Counted from the first letter of the stretch, positions 33,312 through 45,876 are shown. The stretch is DNA of 64,000 nt from Pseudodesulfovibrio sp. 5S69 (GCF_037094465.1 NZ_CP146609.1:3839501-3903500); one strand, 5' to 3'. A program made the numbers and translations. Notes: generated from the sequence alone by a model not told the origin.

Positions 33312-36300
33312 ATGAGCGTCAACAGAAGAAGCTTTCTCAAACTGGCCGCAGTGACCGCCGTGTCGTCGGCGTTCGGCGGGCTGGGGTTCGAAACCGTGGC
33401 CGAAGCAAAGGCCGTGGACCGGATTGCCATGCTGCAGCCCAAATGGAGCAAGCAGACCACCTCGGTATGCTGTTACTGCGCCGTGGGTTGCGGCCTGATC
33501 GTCAACACCGACCTCAAGACCAAGCGGGCCGTCAACGTCGAGGGTGACCCGGACCATCCTATCAACGAAGGCGCGAACTGCGCCAAGGGCGCGGCCATCT
33601 GGCAGTTGGCCGAAAACAAGGAACGTCCGCCGCGGCCCATGTACCGCGCCCCCTACTCCTCCGAATGGAAGGAGGTCTCCTGGGACTGGGCGCTGGGCGA
33701 GATCGCGAAAAGGGTCAAGAAGACGCGCGACGAAAGCTTCACCGAAAAGAACGCCAAGGGGCAGGTGGTCAACCGCTGCAACGGGCTGGCCTCGGTCGGT
33801 TCGGCGGCCATCGACAACGAGGAGTGCTGGACCTTCCAGGCCATGCTCCGCGCGTTGGGCCTGGTCTGGATCGAACATCAGGCGCGCATATGCCACAGCT
33901 CCACCGTGGCGGCCCTGGCCGAGAGCTTCGGCCGCGGGGCCATGACCAACCACTGGAACGACATCGCCAACAGCGACGTCATCCTGGTCATGGGCAGCAA
34001 CGCCGCCGAGAACCATCCCATCTCCTTCAAGTGGGTGACCAAGGCCATGACCAGAGGGGCCAAGCTCATCCACGTGGACCCGCGCTTCACCCGCACCTCG
34101 GCCAAGGCCGACCTCTACTGCCAGTTGCGCGCCGGAACCGACATCGCCGTGCTCGGCGGGCTGATCAAGTACATCCTGGACAACGACCTGATCCAGCGCG
34201 ACTACGTGGTCAGCCACACCAACGCGACCTTCGTCGTGGGCAACGACTTCACCTTCAACGACGGCCTGTTCAGCGGCTACACCAAGAACGGCGACGACGC
34301 GGACTATGCCGGTTCGTACGACAAGTCCCAGTGGGCCTTTGAAAAGGACGACAAGGGGCTGCCCAAGAAGGACCCGACCCTCAAGCACCCCCGCTGCGTC
34401 TACAACCTGCTCAAGAACCACTACGCGCGGTACGACGTGGACAAGGTGGTCGCCACCTCGGGCATCGACAAGGCGGGCCTGCTCGAATTCTACAAACTCT
34501 TCGCGGCCACGGGCAAACCGGAAAAGGCCGGGACGATCATGTACGCCATGGGCTGGACCCAGCACACCGTGGGCACGCAGTACATCCGGACCATGGCCAT
34601 GGTCCAACTGTTGCTCGGCAACATCGGCGTGGCCGGCGGCGGGGTCAACGCCCTGCGCGGCGAGTCCAACGTCCAGGGCTCCACGGACCACTGCCTGCTG
34701 TGGCACATCCTGCCCGGCTACCTGGCCACCCCCAACGCGTCCCTGAACACCTACGAGCAGTACGTCACCACCAAGGCCAAGCCGTATCTGGAGGGGGCCA
34801 AGGACCCCAAGAGCGCGGCCTGGTGGCAGTACTATCCCAAGTACATGGCCAGCTTCCTCAAGGCCATGTACCCCGAGGCCTCCCTCGACGACGCCTACAC
34901 CTGGCTGCCCAAGGCCGAGGACGGGACCACCTACACCTGGCTCCAGCTCTTCGAGCACATGGACAAGAAGGCCTTCACCGGCTTCTTCGCCTGGGGCATG
35001 AACCCGGCCTGCGGCGGCGCCAACGCGAGCAAGAACCGCAGGGCCATGGCCAACCTGGACTGGATGGTCAACGTCAACATCTTCGACAACGAGACCGGCT
35101 CCTTCTGGCGCGGCCCGGGCATGGACCCCAAGAAGGTCAAGACCGAGGTCTTCTTCCTGCCGTGCTGCGTATCCATCGAGAAGGAAGGGTCGGTGACCAA
35201 CTCCGGCCGGTGGATGCAGTGGCGCTACCAGGGGCCGACCCCCAGGGGCGAGTCCAAGTCCGACGGCCACATCATGACCGAGCTCTTCGAGGCCATCCGG
35301 AAGCTGTACGCGGCGGAAGGCGGGGCCTACCCCGAGCCGATCAAGGGGTTGGGCATTGAGCAGTGGAAGAAGGACGGGCAGTACGACTCCAACAACGTGG
35401 CCAAGCTCATCAACGGCTACTTCCTCAAGGATGTGACCATCAAGGGCAAGACCTACAAAAAGGGGACCCTGGTGCCGAGTTTCGCGTTCCTCCAGGACGA
35501 CGGCTCCACCTCCTCGGGCAACTGGCTGTACTGCAACTCGTACACCGAGAACGGCAACATGGCCGCGCGCCGGAGCACGGAGCAGACCCCGGAGCAGGCC
35601 AAGATCGGGCTGTTCCCCAACTGGTCGTGGTGCTGGCCGGTCAACCGGCGGATCATCTACAACCGGGCCTCCTGCGACAACACGGGCAAGCCCTATGCCC
35701 CGCAGCGGCCGGTCATCGCCTGGAACGGCAAGAAGTGGATCGGCGACGTGCCCGACGGCGGCTGGGCGCCCGGCACCAAGTACGCCTTCATCATGGAGCC
35801 GCACGGCCACGGCCACGTCTTCGGACCGGGCCGGGCGGACGGCCCCTTCCCCGAGCACTACGAGCCCATGGAGACCCTGTTCACGTCGCACGGGTTTTCG
35901 AGCCAGTTGAACAACCCGACGGCCCTGCGCTTCACGCACGAGGCCATGGCCGTGGCCGACCCGAAGTACCCGTACGTGGCCACGACCTACCGCGTGACCG
36001 ACCACTGGCAGACCGGCCTGATGACGCGCCACGTCCCGTGGCTGCTTGAGACCCAGCCGCAGATGTTCGTCGAGATGAGCGAGGAACTGGCCAAGGAGAA
36101 GGACATCAAGAACGGCGAAAAGGTCACGGTCGAATCCATCCGGGGCTCGGTCTGGGCCATCGCCATCGTGACCAAGCGGATGCACCCGCTCACGATCATG
36201 GGCAAGACCGTGTACCAGATCGGCATGCCGTGGTGCTTCGGTTGGCAGATGCCCCACGACGGCAGCGGGGGCGACTCGTCCAACCTGCTGACCCCGTCGG

Positions 36301-36365
36301 TCGGCGACCCCAACACCGGCATCCCCGAAACCAAGGTCTTCGTGGCCAACGTCCACAAGATGTAA
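33312..36365 (+). CDS. fdhA: Periplasmic formate dehydrogenase, catalytic subunit (Cys type)
   Basis: 1017 residues. Twin-arginine signal NRRSFLKLAAV with cleavage near residue 32. [4Fe-4S] ligands at Cys53, Cys56, Cys60 (CCYCAVGCG) and in GANCAKG. It binds the Mo/W-bisMGD cofactor and oxidises formate to CO2. The segment HQARICHSSTVAALAESFGR aligns with the Sec site of FdnG-type enzymes, but the residue is Cys194 (TGC at 33891-33893), not Sec. A downstream fdhB supplies electron transfer, and no membrane subunit follows, so electrons probably go to periplasmic cytochromes. AGGAG precedes the ATG. Confidence 0.95.
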   Translation: MSVNRRSFLKLAAVTAVSSAFGGLGFETVAEAKAVDRIAMLQPKWSKQTTSVCCYCAVGCGLIVNTDLKTKRAVNVEGDPDHPINEGANCAKGAAIWQLAENKERPPRPMYRAPYSSEWKEVSWDWALGEIAKRVKKTRDESFTEKNAKGQVVNRCNGLASVGSAAIDNEECWTFQAMLRALGLVWIEHQARICHSSTVAALAESFGRGAMTNHWNDIANSDVILVMGSNAAENHPISFKWVTKAMTRGAKLIHVDPRFTRTSAKADLYCQLRAGTDIAVLGGLIKYILDNDLIQRDYVVSHTNATFVVGNDFTFNDGLFSGYTKNGDDADYAGSYDKSQWAFEKDDKGLPKKDPTLKHPRCVYNLLKNHYARYDVDKVVATSGIDKAGLLEFYKLFAATGKPEKAGTIMYAMGWTQHTVGTQYIRTMAMVQLLLGNIGVAGGGVNALRGESNVQGSTDHCLLWHILPGYLATPNASLNTYEQYVTTKAKPYLEGAKDPKSAAWWQYYPKYMASFLKAMYPEASLDDAYTWLPKAEDGTTYTWLQLFEHMDKKAFTGFFAWGMNPACGGANASKNRRAMANLDWMVNVNIFDNETGSFWRGPGMDPKKVKTEVFFLPCCVSIEKEGSVTNSGRWMQWRYQGPTPRGESKSDGHIMTELFEAIRKLYAAEGGAYPEPIKGLGIEQWKKDGQYDSNNVAKLINGYFLKDVTIKGKTYKKGTLVPSFAFLQDDGSTSSGNWLYCNSYTENGNMAARRSTEQTPEQAKIGLFPNWSWCWPVNRRIIYNRASCDNTGKPYAPQRPVIAWNGKKWIGDVPDGGWAPGTKYAFIMEPHGHGHVFGPGRADGPFPEHYEPMETLFTSHGFSSQLNNPTALRFTHEAMAVADPKYPYVATTYRVTDHWQTGLMTRHVPWLLETQPQMFVEMSEELAKEKDIKNGEKVTVESIRGSVWAIAIVTKRMHPLTIMGKTVYQIGMPWCFGWQMPHDGSGGDSSNLLTPSVGDPNTGIPETKVFVANVHKM

Positions 36366-36375
36366 GGAGAACGCA

Positions 36376-37101
36376 ATGAACGGTAAATCATTCCTGGTCG
36401 ACCTGACCCGCTGCACCGCATGCCGGGGCTGTCAGGTCGCCTGCAAGCAATGGAAAAAGCTCCCCGCCGAGAAGACCACCAACTGGGGCTCGTACCAGAA
36501 CCCCAAGGACCTGTCCTCCAAGACCATCCGGCTCGTCCGCTTCTCCGAGATCATGGACAACGGCACCCTGCGCTGGCTGTTCTTCCCGGAACAATGCCGC
36601 CACTGCGTGGACGCCCCCTGCTCCACCGTGCCCGACAACCCCAAGGCCATCATCCACGACCCGGAGACCGGAGCCGTGGTCTACACCGAACTGACGGCCA
36701 AGGAGGACGGCGAGGCCATCCGCATGGCCTGCCCGTACGACATCCCCAGGATCGACCCCGAGACCAAGGTCGTGAACAAGTGCGACATGTGCATCGACCG
36801 CGTCCGGGCGGGCAAGCTCCCGGCCTGCGTCCAGGCCTGTCCCACCGGGACCATGAACTTCGGCGACCGCGAGGACATGCTCAAGCTGGCCCAGGAGCGG
36901 CTGTCCGCGGCCAAGAAGAAGTTCCCCAAGGCCGAGCTGGTCGACCCGGACGAGACCCGCGTCATCTTCCTGGCCGCCGTCGACCCGGCGAGCTACTACG
37001 AATACCTGTCGTCCGACGCCTCCGACGTCATGCCGGACTCGCTGACCAGGAAGCAGTTCCTGGCCAAGCTCGGCAAGCCGATCCGGAGCATGAACTCCTA
37101 G
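36376..37101 (+). CDS. fdhB: Formate dehydrogenase iron-sulfur subunit
   Basis: 241 residues with four [4Fe-4S] cysteine clusters: CTACRGCQVACK near residue 13, CRHCVDAPC near 75, MACPYDIPR and CDMCIDRVRAG near 135, CVQACPTG near 150. It has no signal peptide, so it should ride out with FdhA through the Tat system. It lacks a C-terminal membrane helix, unlike FdnH. Starts 10 bases after fdhA and is followed by a strong terminator. Confidence 0.95.
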   Translation: MNGKSFLVDLTRCTACRGCQVACKQWKKLPAEKTTNWGSYQNPKDLSSKTIRLVRFSEIMDNGTLRWLFFPEQCRHCVDAPCSTVPDNPKAIIHDPETGAVVYTELTAKEDGEAIRMACPYDIPRIDPETKVVNKCDMCIDRVRAGKLPACVQACPTGTMNFGDREDMLKLAQERLSAAKKKFPKAELVDPDETRVIFLAAVDPASYYEYLSSDASDVMPDSLTRKQFLAKLGKPIRSMNS

Positions 37102-37144
37102 ACAACCCCCGTGCCCCGCTCAAGGGGCGTGGACCCTCAGTACC

Positions 37145-37182
37145 GTCGGCCCGGCCTCACCTGCCGGGCCGACACCTTTTTT
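37145..37182 (+). terminator. Terminator of fdh operon
   Basis: Perfect 11-bp stem gtcggcccggc/gccgggccgac, 7-base loop, then six T. Confidence 0.92.
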
Positions 37183-37293
37183 GATCCGGAGGGCCAGCCC
37201 CAAGCGGCCCCGTTCGCGGGGGTACGGGGGGAGGAGCCTCCCGCCGTGCGCACCGTCCCGGCCGGCCGTGGGGTCCGGCCGCTTCGATCCCGA

Positions 37294-37327
37294 CAAAAAA
37301 AGGGCGGCCCCGCGAACGGGACCGCCC
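37294..37327 (-). terminator. Terminator of the aldehyde dehydrogenase gene
   Basis: On minus, stem gggcggtcccg/cggggccgccc with a 4-base loop, then a T run (plus A run 37294-37301), about 20 bases past the stop. Confidence 0.88.
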
Positions 37328-37349
37328 TGTGTCGTTACATCGGAATCGG

Positions 37350-38741
37350 CTAGAACGCGCCGTCGATACCGGTCACGCCGACCACCTTGTGGTTGACGAA
37401 CTCCTTCAGGCCGAGGTCGAGCAATTCGCGGCCGTAGCCGGAATTGCGGACGCCGCCGAAGGGGATGTCGGCCTTGACCATGGTCGGACGGTTGACGAAG
37501 ACCATGCCGGTGGAGACCCTGCGGGCCACTTCCTCGCCGTGCTTCAGGTCCGAGGAGAAGACCGAGCCGCCCAGGCCGAACGGGGTGTCGTTGGCGATGG
37601 CCACGGCGTCGTCCTCGTCCTTGGCGCGGAAGAGCATGGACACCGGGCCGAAGAACTCCCAGTAGCGGGCCGGGTTGTCCAGCGCCACGTTCTCCAGGAT
37701 GGTGGGCTGCACGAACGCGCCCGTCTCCGGGACCTTGGGGCCCACTTCGGTGGCCGTGGCCCCGTGCTTCACGGCCTCGGCTATCTTTTCCTTGAGCTGG
37801 TCGGCCGCTTCCTGGGAGGACAGCGGAGCCAGAGTGGTCTCGGGATCGAAGGGGTCGCCGGCCTTGAGGCCCTCAACGCCCTTGATGTACTTCTCGCGGT
37901 AACGGTCGTACAGCTCGTCCACGATGATCATGCGCTTGGACGAGCAGCAGACCTGCCCGCCGTTCCAGTGGCGGCCGAACACGCCCCACTTCACGGTCTT
38001 GTCCAGGTCGGCGTCGGCCAGGACCACGAAGGCGTCGTTGCCGCCCAGCTCCAGGGTGGACTTCTTCAGGGCCTTGGCCGCCTGGGTGGCGACCACCTGG
38101 CCCGCCCGCTCGGAGCCGGTCAGGGCCACGCCGCGCACGCGCGGGTCGTTGATGATCAGTTCGAGCTGGTCGCGGGTGGCGTAGAGGTTGGTGAACGCAC
38201 CGTCCGGCAGTCCGGCCTCGCGCATCAGCTTCTCCGTGGCCGCCGCGGACTGGGGCACGATGGAGGCGTGCTTGAGCAGCAGGGTGTTGCCCGCGGATAG
38301 CTGGGGAGCGATGATGCGGGCCACCTGGTAGTACGGGAAGTTCCACGGCTCGATGGCCAGCAGCACACCGAGCGGCTCGGCCAGGAGCATGTACTCGCCT
38401 TCGGTGGTCGGGTCCACGTCCAGCTTGCGCGGGGCCATCTGGGTCTCGGCGTGCTTGGCGTAATAGTCGAAGATGTCGGCGGACAGGTCCACCTCGGCCT
38501 CGGCCTCGGCCGTGACCTTGCCCATCTCCAGCGTCAGCAGCCGAGCGTACTCGGCCTTGTCCCTGCGCAGGATCTCGGCGGCCTTGTGCATGACGGCGGC
38601 GCGCTCGGCAAACGAGCTTTCCCTCCAGGATTCGAAGGCGTTCTGGGCATTGTCCAGGGCCTGGCGGACTTCGTCGTCGGTGGCGAAGTTGAAGGTGGCA
38701 ACGGTTTCTCCGGAATACGGATTGATGGTGGCGTAACTCAT
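37350..38741 (-). CDS. NAD(P)-dependent aldehyde (succinate-semialdehyde) dehydrogenase
   Basis: 463 residues, the short GabD-like form. EPWNFPYYQVARII near residue 130, GSERAGQVVA near 205, LELGGNDAFVV with the general-base Glu near 230, catalytic Cys in NGGQVCCSSKRM near 265, and EFFGPVSMLF near 360. Oxidises an aldehyde to the acid; succinate semialdehyde is the family-level guess. The ATG at 38741 follows AAGGAG. A Fur-box-like site lies 264 bases upstream. Confidence 0.9.
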   Translation of the reverse strand: MSYATINPYSGETVATFNFATDDEVRQALDNAQNAFESWRESSFAERAAVMHKAAEILRRDKAEYARLLTLEMGKVTAEAEAEVDLSADIFDYYAKHAETQMAPRKLDVDPTTEGEYMLLAEPLGVLLAIEPWNFPYYQVARIIAPQLSAGNTLLLKHASIVPQSAAATEKLMREAGLPDGAFTNLYATRDQLELIINDPRVRGVALTGSERAGQVVATQAAKALKKSTLELGGNDAFVVLADADLDKTVKWGVFGRHWNGGQVCCSSKRMIIVDELYDRYREKYIKGVEGLKAGDPFDPETTLAPLSSQEAADQLKEKIAEAVKHGATATEVGPKVPETGAFVQPTILENVALDNPARYWEFFGPVSMLFRAKDEDDAVAIANDTPFGLGGSVFSSDLKHGEEVARRVSTGMVFVNRPTMVKADIPFGGVRNSGYGRELLDLGLKEFVNHKVVGVTGIDGAF

Positions 38742-39004
38742 GGTGTGACTCCTTGGGGGCTTGGCGCCCGGTATCGGCAACGTGCCCCGGATTTGCGTGG
38801 TTGAGGGAGGCGGGCCGCCCGGCCCGCGTCACCTGTTCAAATCCCGTCGTCGGCACGGTGCCCTGATGCTGTCCGGGCGGTCTGCCCGGGGCGGGTAAAC
38901 TACATTGCTTGAGGCGGATTCCGCCCGATGCCCGTGGATCGGTGCATTCGGCTTCAGGTATGTAGTTGGCATTAAAAGATACAAGCAACTTGGGACATTA
39001 ATAC

Positions 39005-39023
39005 CATAATAATAATCATTGTC
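39005..39023. promoter_or_regulatory. Fur-box-like site
   Basis: cataataataatcattgtc matches the 19-bp consensus gataatgataatcattatc at 16 positions. It lies in the 400-base spacer (38742-39141) upstream of the aldehyde dehydrogenase and downstream of the ATPase gene. The nearest promoter it could control is that of the dehydrogenase. Confidence 0.6.
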
Positions 39024-39141
39024 AATAAGAATTCACCAAATTTTGGACAACTTTTCCACGACCCGGCCGAGGAGGGGACGCCCCGCTCTCCCCCCCCCCC
39101 TCGATCAGGTCGCAATGGGCCCGCTCCCGGCCGGTTCCCGG

Positions 39142-41670
<2,529 letters not shown>

Positions 41671-41987
41671 GGCGAGTCCTCCGCAACGAAAACATCGGCG
41701 TTGAGAGCGTGTTTTGCTGCCGCCCCGTCCGGGAGTACCCGCCCGCGACGCGGGCCGCGGGCTCCTGCCTCCCGGTTCCGGCGAGAGTGCAGCGACAGCG
41801 ATACCTGCCAAGATAACACAAACGGCGCGTTTTGGGAAAGGGGCAACCGCTTCCAGTCGGTATGTCGAGAGGAAACCGGCGCTGATGCGGCAAGGCCTCC
41901 ATTTAACGGGCGATCGGCGTCGAGCGCGACACGCGGACAGCGGCCGTCACCCAATCGCCACAATTCCGGGCGCAGGACGGGACGGGG

Positions 41988-43028
41988 TCAGACCGATTCC
42001 GGGAGCAGTTGGGCGCGCACCCGTGCGCCGAGGGCAAGGCGCTGCTCGAAGGCCGGGCAGTGCGCTTCCACCAACGGGAAGGAGGGGGCCGGTTCGAGGC
42101 GCAGGAGATAGCGCACGTAGGGGCCCATGAACAGGCTTTCGGCCACGGTGAAGGGACCGTCCTCGTCCGGGAAGGGACGGATGCGCTCCGGGCGCAGGAC
42201 CAGCAGGCCGCCGCGCCCGGTCCCGGGCATGGGGCCGAAGAGTTCCTCCAGGCGCGCGCCCTGCTCCCCGACAAAGCAGTTGGCGCTGCCTAGGAACCCG
42301 GCGGCAAAGGGCGAGGCCGGGTTGCGGTACAGGTCCTCGGGCGCGCCTGCCTGTTCCAGCCGCGCGTCGCGCAGGAGCACGATGCGGTCGGCCAGGGCGA
42401 ACGCCTCCTCCTTGTCGTGGGTGACGAAGACCGTGGTGATGCCGAGCCGGGCGCGCAGCTCGGCCAACTCGAAGCGCATGGCCTCGCGCAGCCGGGCGTC
42501 CAGGTTGGAGAACGGCTCGTCCAGCAGGAGCGCGTCCGGGCCGGTGACCAGGGCGCGGGCCAGGGCCACCCGCTGCTGCTCCCCGCCCGAGAGCTCGTGC
42601 ACTCGGCGATCGCCGTAGCCTTCCAGCCGGACCATGGACAGGGCGTCGCGGACCGCCTCCCGGATCGCGGCCTCGCGCATCCCTCCCCGGCTGCGTAGGC
42701 CGTAGGCCACATTGTCCCGCACGCCCATGTGCGGGAACAAGGCGTAGTTCTGGAAGACGAAGCCGAGGTTGCGCCGTTGCGGCGTGAGCCCGCGCATGTC
42801 GCGGCCCCGGATGCGGACGGTCCCCGCGTCCGGTTGCTCCAGCCCGGCGATGAGCCGCAGGGTGGTGGACTTGCCGCACCCGGACGGGCCGAGCAGACAG
42901 CACAACTCGCCGGGCGCAAAGCGCACGGTCAGATTTTCCACGGCCGGGACCCCGGCGTAGGTCTTGCTCACGCCGGTCAGCTCGATGTCGGCCCCGGCCG
43001 GAGATACAATTGGGTTAGCGGATGTCAT
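41988..43028 (-). CDS. ABC importer ATPase (Fe(III)/FbpC type)
   Basis: 346 residues. Walker A LGPSGCGKSTT near residue 45, Q-loop FVFQNYALFPHMG, signature LSGGEQQRVALARAL, Walker B ALLLDEPFSNLD, H-loop VTHDKEEAF, then a C-terminal TOBE-like domain (LVLRPERIRPFPDE). It overlaps the permease gene by 14 bases and belongs to a three-gene importer. Confidence 0.9.
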   Translation of the reverse strand: MTSANPIVSPAGADIELTGVSKTYAGVPAVENLTVRFAPGELCCLLGPSGCGKSTTLRLIAGLEQPDAGTVRIRGRDMRGLTPQRRNLGFVFQNYALFPHMGVRDNVAYGLRSRGGMREAAIREAVRDALSMVRLEGYGDRRVHELSGGEQQRVALARALVTGPDALLLDEPFSNLDARLREAMRFELAELRARLGITTVFVTHDKEEAFALADRIVLLRDARLEQAGAPEDLYRNPASPFAAGFLGSANCFVGEQGARLEELFGPMPGTGRGGLLVLRPERIRPFPDEDGPFTVAESLFMGPYVRYLLRLEPAPSFPLVEAHCPAFEQRLALGARVRAQLLPESV

Positions 43029-44658
43029 GGCGTTTCCCGTTTCGCGTTGCAGCCAGCATGATGAGCGCGGCCCCCGCACCCGCCATAGCCAGCATGAGGG
43101 TGGAGAAGGCCGCGGCCTGACCCACTTCGCCCCGGACCACGGCCTCGAACACGTCCACGGACAGAAGGCGTGTGCCCGGCGTGATGATGAAGATGATCGA
43201 CCCCAAGGCCTGGACCGAGGTGACAAAGGCGTACAGCCCTCCCGCGAGCATGGCCGTGCGCACCGAGGGCAGGATCACTTTGAGAAAGGTGCGCAGCCGT
43301 GAGGCCCCCAGGCAGAACGAGGCTTCCTCCTGGGCGCGGTCCTGCCGGGCCAGGACAGAAGCCCCGGCGCGCAGCCCCATGGGCAGCTTGCGGACGACCA
43401 GGTTGAGAACCACGATGGCCCAGGTGCCGGTCAGGATGAGCGGCGGACGGTTGAAGGCCAGGGCGTAGCCCACGCCGATGAAGGTGCCGGGCACGGCGAA
43501 AGGCAGGGTGGCCAGGACGTCCAGAGCCCGCGCGCCGGGGATGCGTACCCTCTTTATAAGGTAGGCGAGGATCTGCCCGCCCAGGGCGGACACCGCGCCC
43601 ACGGCCAAGGAAAAGACCAGGGTGTTGCGGGCGCTGGCGAAGCCGCGCGTGAACACGGCCTCGAAATACATGAGCGTGGGCGCGACCCCGGCCCCGGCGT
43701 TGCGGGTGAAGGCGGCCAGGAGCACGGCCCCGAGCAGGGCGAGCATGAACAGGGAAAAGAGCAGGCAGCCGAGCCAGACCGCCCGGCCCGGCCAGCCCAG
43801 GTCGAGCCGGGCCACCGGGCGCGACTGGTCCATGACCCGATCCCGGCCGAAGCGCGATTCGAGTACGCCGTAGCCCGAATAGGCCAGCAGGCAGAAGGCC
43901 AGCAGGACCACGTTCAGGGCCGAGGCCGTGGCCGGGTCGTAGCGCCCGATGAGCTGGGTGTACGAGGCCGAGGCCAGGGTGTCGAAGGGCCCGCCGACCA
44001 CCAGCGGGGTGCCGAAGTCGGACATGGAGTGCATGAAGTTGAGCAGGAACCCGGCCACGCCCAGCGGCGAGGCCAGGGCCAGGGTGATGGTCCGCAGCAC
44101 CCGCCACGGCCCGGCCCCCAGGCTCCCGGCGGCCTCCTCCAGGGCCGGGTCGATGGTCCGCAGGGCGGCCAGGGAGAGGAGAAAGGCCGTGGTGGTCTGG
44201 TCCACGCTCTGGAGCACGAGCACGCTCTTCCAGCTATACACGTCCCAGGAGATGTGCAGCCACCGATAGGTTATCAGTCCGTTGCGCCCGAAGAGAAAGA
44301 TGTAGGCGATGGAGGTCACGAAGCCGGGCAGTATGATGGGCAGCAGCGCGGTCGCGGCCATGAGTTTCCGCAACGGCGCGGCGGTCTTGGCCACGACCAC
44401 GGCCAGGGCCCCGCCCATGAGCGAGGCGAACAGCGACCCGGCCAGGGCCACGCCCAGGCTCGACCCGACCACGGTCCCCAGGCGCGGCCCGGCCCACAGC
44501 CGGGCGTAGGCCGAGAGCCCCCATTCCCCGCCGGGGCGCACGCTTTCGAGCAAGACGGTCAGGGCCGGGTAGCCCACCAGCAGGATGAGCACGGCAAAGG
44601 CCGCGCAGGAGATCAGGTACCCCCTGTTTCGGAGGGGCGGTGCGCTCGGCTCGGGCAT
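43015..44658 (-). CDS. Fused ABC importer permease (FbpB/ThiP type)
   Basis: 547 residues with two permease halves and about 12 membrane segments. Each half has the inner-membrane loop motif: EEAAGSLGAGPWRVLRTI near residue 175 and EEASFCLGASRLRTFLKVI near 455. This duplicated layout is usual for iron(III), thiamine and 2-aminoethylphosphonate importers. Confidence 0.9.
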   Translation of the reverse strand: MPEPSAPPLRNRGYLISCAAFAVLILLVGYPALTVLLESVRPGGEWGLSAYARLWAGPRLGTVVGSSLGVALAGSLFASLMGGALAVVVAKTAAPLRKLMAATALLPIILPGFVTSIAYIFLFGRNGLITYRWLHISWDVYSWKSVLVLQSVDQTTTAFLLSLAALRTIDPALEEAAGSLGAGPWRVLRTITLALASPLGVAGFLLNFMHSMSDFGTPLVVGGPFDTLASASYTQLIGRYDPATASALNVVLLAFCLLAYSGYGVLESRFGRDRVMDQSRPVARLDLGWPGRAVWLGCLLFSLFMLALLGAVLLAAFTRNAGAGVAPTLMYFEAVFTRGFASARNTLVFSLAVGAVSALGGQILAYLIKRVRIPGARALDVLATLPFAVPGTFIGVGYALAFNRPPLILTGTWAIVVLNLVVRKLPMGLRAGASVLARQDRAQEEASFCLGASRLRTFLKVILPSVRTAMLAGGLYAFVTSVQALGSIIFIITPGTRLLSVDVFEAVVRGEVGQAAAFSTLMLAMAGAGAALIMLAATRNGKRHDIR

Positions 44659-44727
44659 GGCCGGTTCAGTCCTCGGCGGAAGCGGGAACGGGCCTCGGGC
44701 TGCCAGCCCGAGGCCCGCGCATCCCTT

Positions 44728-45732
44728 CTATTGATACTTGGGGAACAGCTTGTTGAACTCGGCGACCACCCGCTCGCGCTCGTTGCCCCAGCGCAGGATG
44801 TCGTAGGCCACCAGGTTGAGATCGGACAGCTTGGGCACGCCGGGCAAGGGCTCCACGTCCGTGGTAGGTACCCGAGGCGAGGCCTGCATGAGGACCTTCT
44901 GCCCCGCGGGGCTCAGGCACCAGTCCACGAACTTCTTGGCGTTCTCCGGGTGCTTGGCGCCCGCGATGATCGACACCGGCGAGGGCCAGGCCAGGACGCC
45001 GTCGGACGGGTAGATCACGGCCAGCGGCGCGTTCGGGTTCTTGCCCGCCAGGATGTGCGGGTCCGGGGCGATGCCCACGGAGAACTCGCCGGACAGGGCC
45101 ATCTTGCCCGGAGCCGAGCCGCTCTTGGTCAGGAAGGGGATGTTGGCGTAGAGCTTCTCCAGGAACGGCCAGCCCGCCTTCTCCCCCTTCATCTGGAGCA
45201 CGCCCGAGACCGTGGTGTAGGCCGTGCCCGAGGTGTTCAGGTTGGAGGCAGAGACCTCGTCGCGGTAGTCCGGGGAGGTCAGGGCCGCCCAGGTCATGGG
45301 CAGGGCCAACCCCTTGCCGGTCAGCCGGTCGGTGTTGGCCAGGAACCCGACCACCACCAGGGAGACGCCGGTCCAGTAGCCGTCCGGGTCCTTGAAGGCC
45401 TTGTCCACGCGGCTCGCGTTGGGGGCCTTGAACGGTGCGGTCAGCCCTTCCTTCTTGGCCTGGATAAAGGCGTCGGACCCGCCGCCGAACCAGACGTCCG
45501 CGCCGGGGTTGGCCTTTTCGGCGCGCAGCCGGGTGAGCACCTCGCCCGACGACATGGTCAGGAACTCCACCTTGATGCCGGTGGCCGCCTCGAACTGTTG
45601 GGCGATGACCTCGGGGCCGCCGTAGGCCACGTACATGGTCAGCTTCTTTTCCTCGGCCCGGGCCGTGCCCGCCACCAGGCAGACCGCCACGGCCAGGGCC
45701 GTGAACCAGCCCGCGTATTTCAGTGTGCGCAT
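44728..45732 (-). CDS. ABC importer substrate-binding protein (Fe(III)-type)
   Basis: 334 residues with signal peptide (AGWFTALAVAVCLVAGTARA). Class of AfuA/FbpA-like proteins: LTMYVAYGGPEVIAQQFEAA, GADVWFGGGSDAF near residue 85, ending in WGNERERVVAEFNKLFPKYQ. The ATG at 45732 follows GGAG; a longer start at 45774 is less likely. The usual Tyr-Tyr iron ligand pair is not evident by eye, so phosphonate or another anion is possible. Confidence 0.82.
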   Translation of the reverse strand: MRTLKYAGWFTALAVAVCLVAGTARAEEKKLTMYVAYGGPEVIAQQFEAATGIKVEFLTMSSGEVLTRLRAEKANPGADVWFGGGSDAFIQAKKEGLTAPFKAPNASRVDKAFKDPDGYWTGVSLVVVGFLANTDRLTGKGLALPMTWAALTSPDYRDEVSASNLNTSGTAYTTVSGVLQMKGEKAGWPFLEKLYANIPFLTKSGSAPGKMALSGEFSVGIAPDPHILAGKNPNAPLAVIYPSDGVLAWPSPVSIIAGAKHPENAKKFVDWCLSPAGQKVLMQASPRVPTTDVEPLPGVPKLSDLNLVAYDILRWGNERERVVAEFNKLFPKYQ

Positions 45733-45876
45733 TTCGTACTCCAACTCCTTGAGGTTCATACAGGACTTTTCCACCTGTCAGCAGATCCTATAGGAAGTGG
45801 GGAGCTCCGAAAAATCGTTAGCAGCTATACACGGCGCTCGACGCATAGACACAAACTATTCGTCGAACAACGCACT

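Noticed and set aside
38838-38870. tRNA-like T-arm (ttcaaatccc) upstream of the aldehyde dehydrogenase
   Set aside because: The flanking bases do not form a T-stem and no acceptor or anticodon arm is present.
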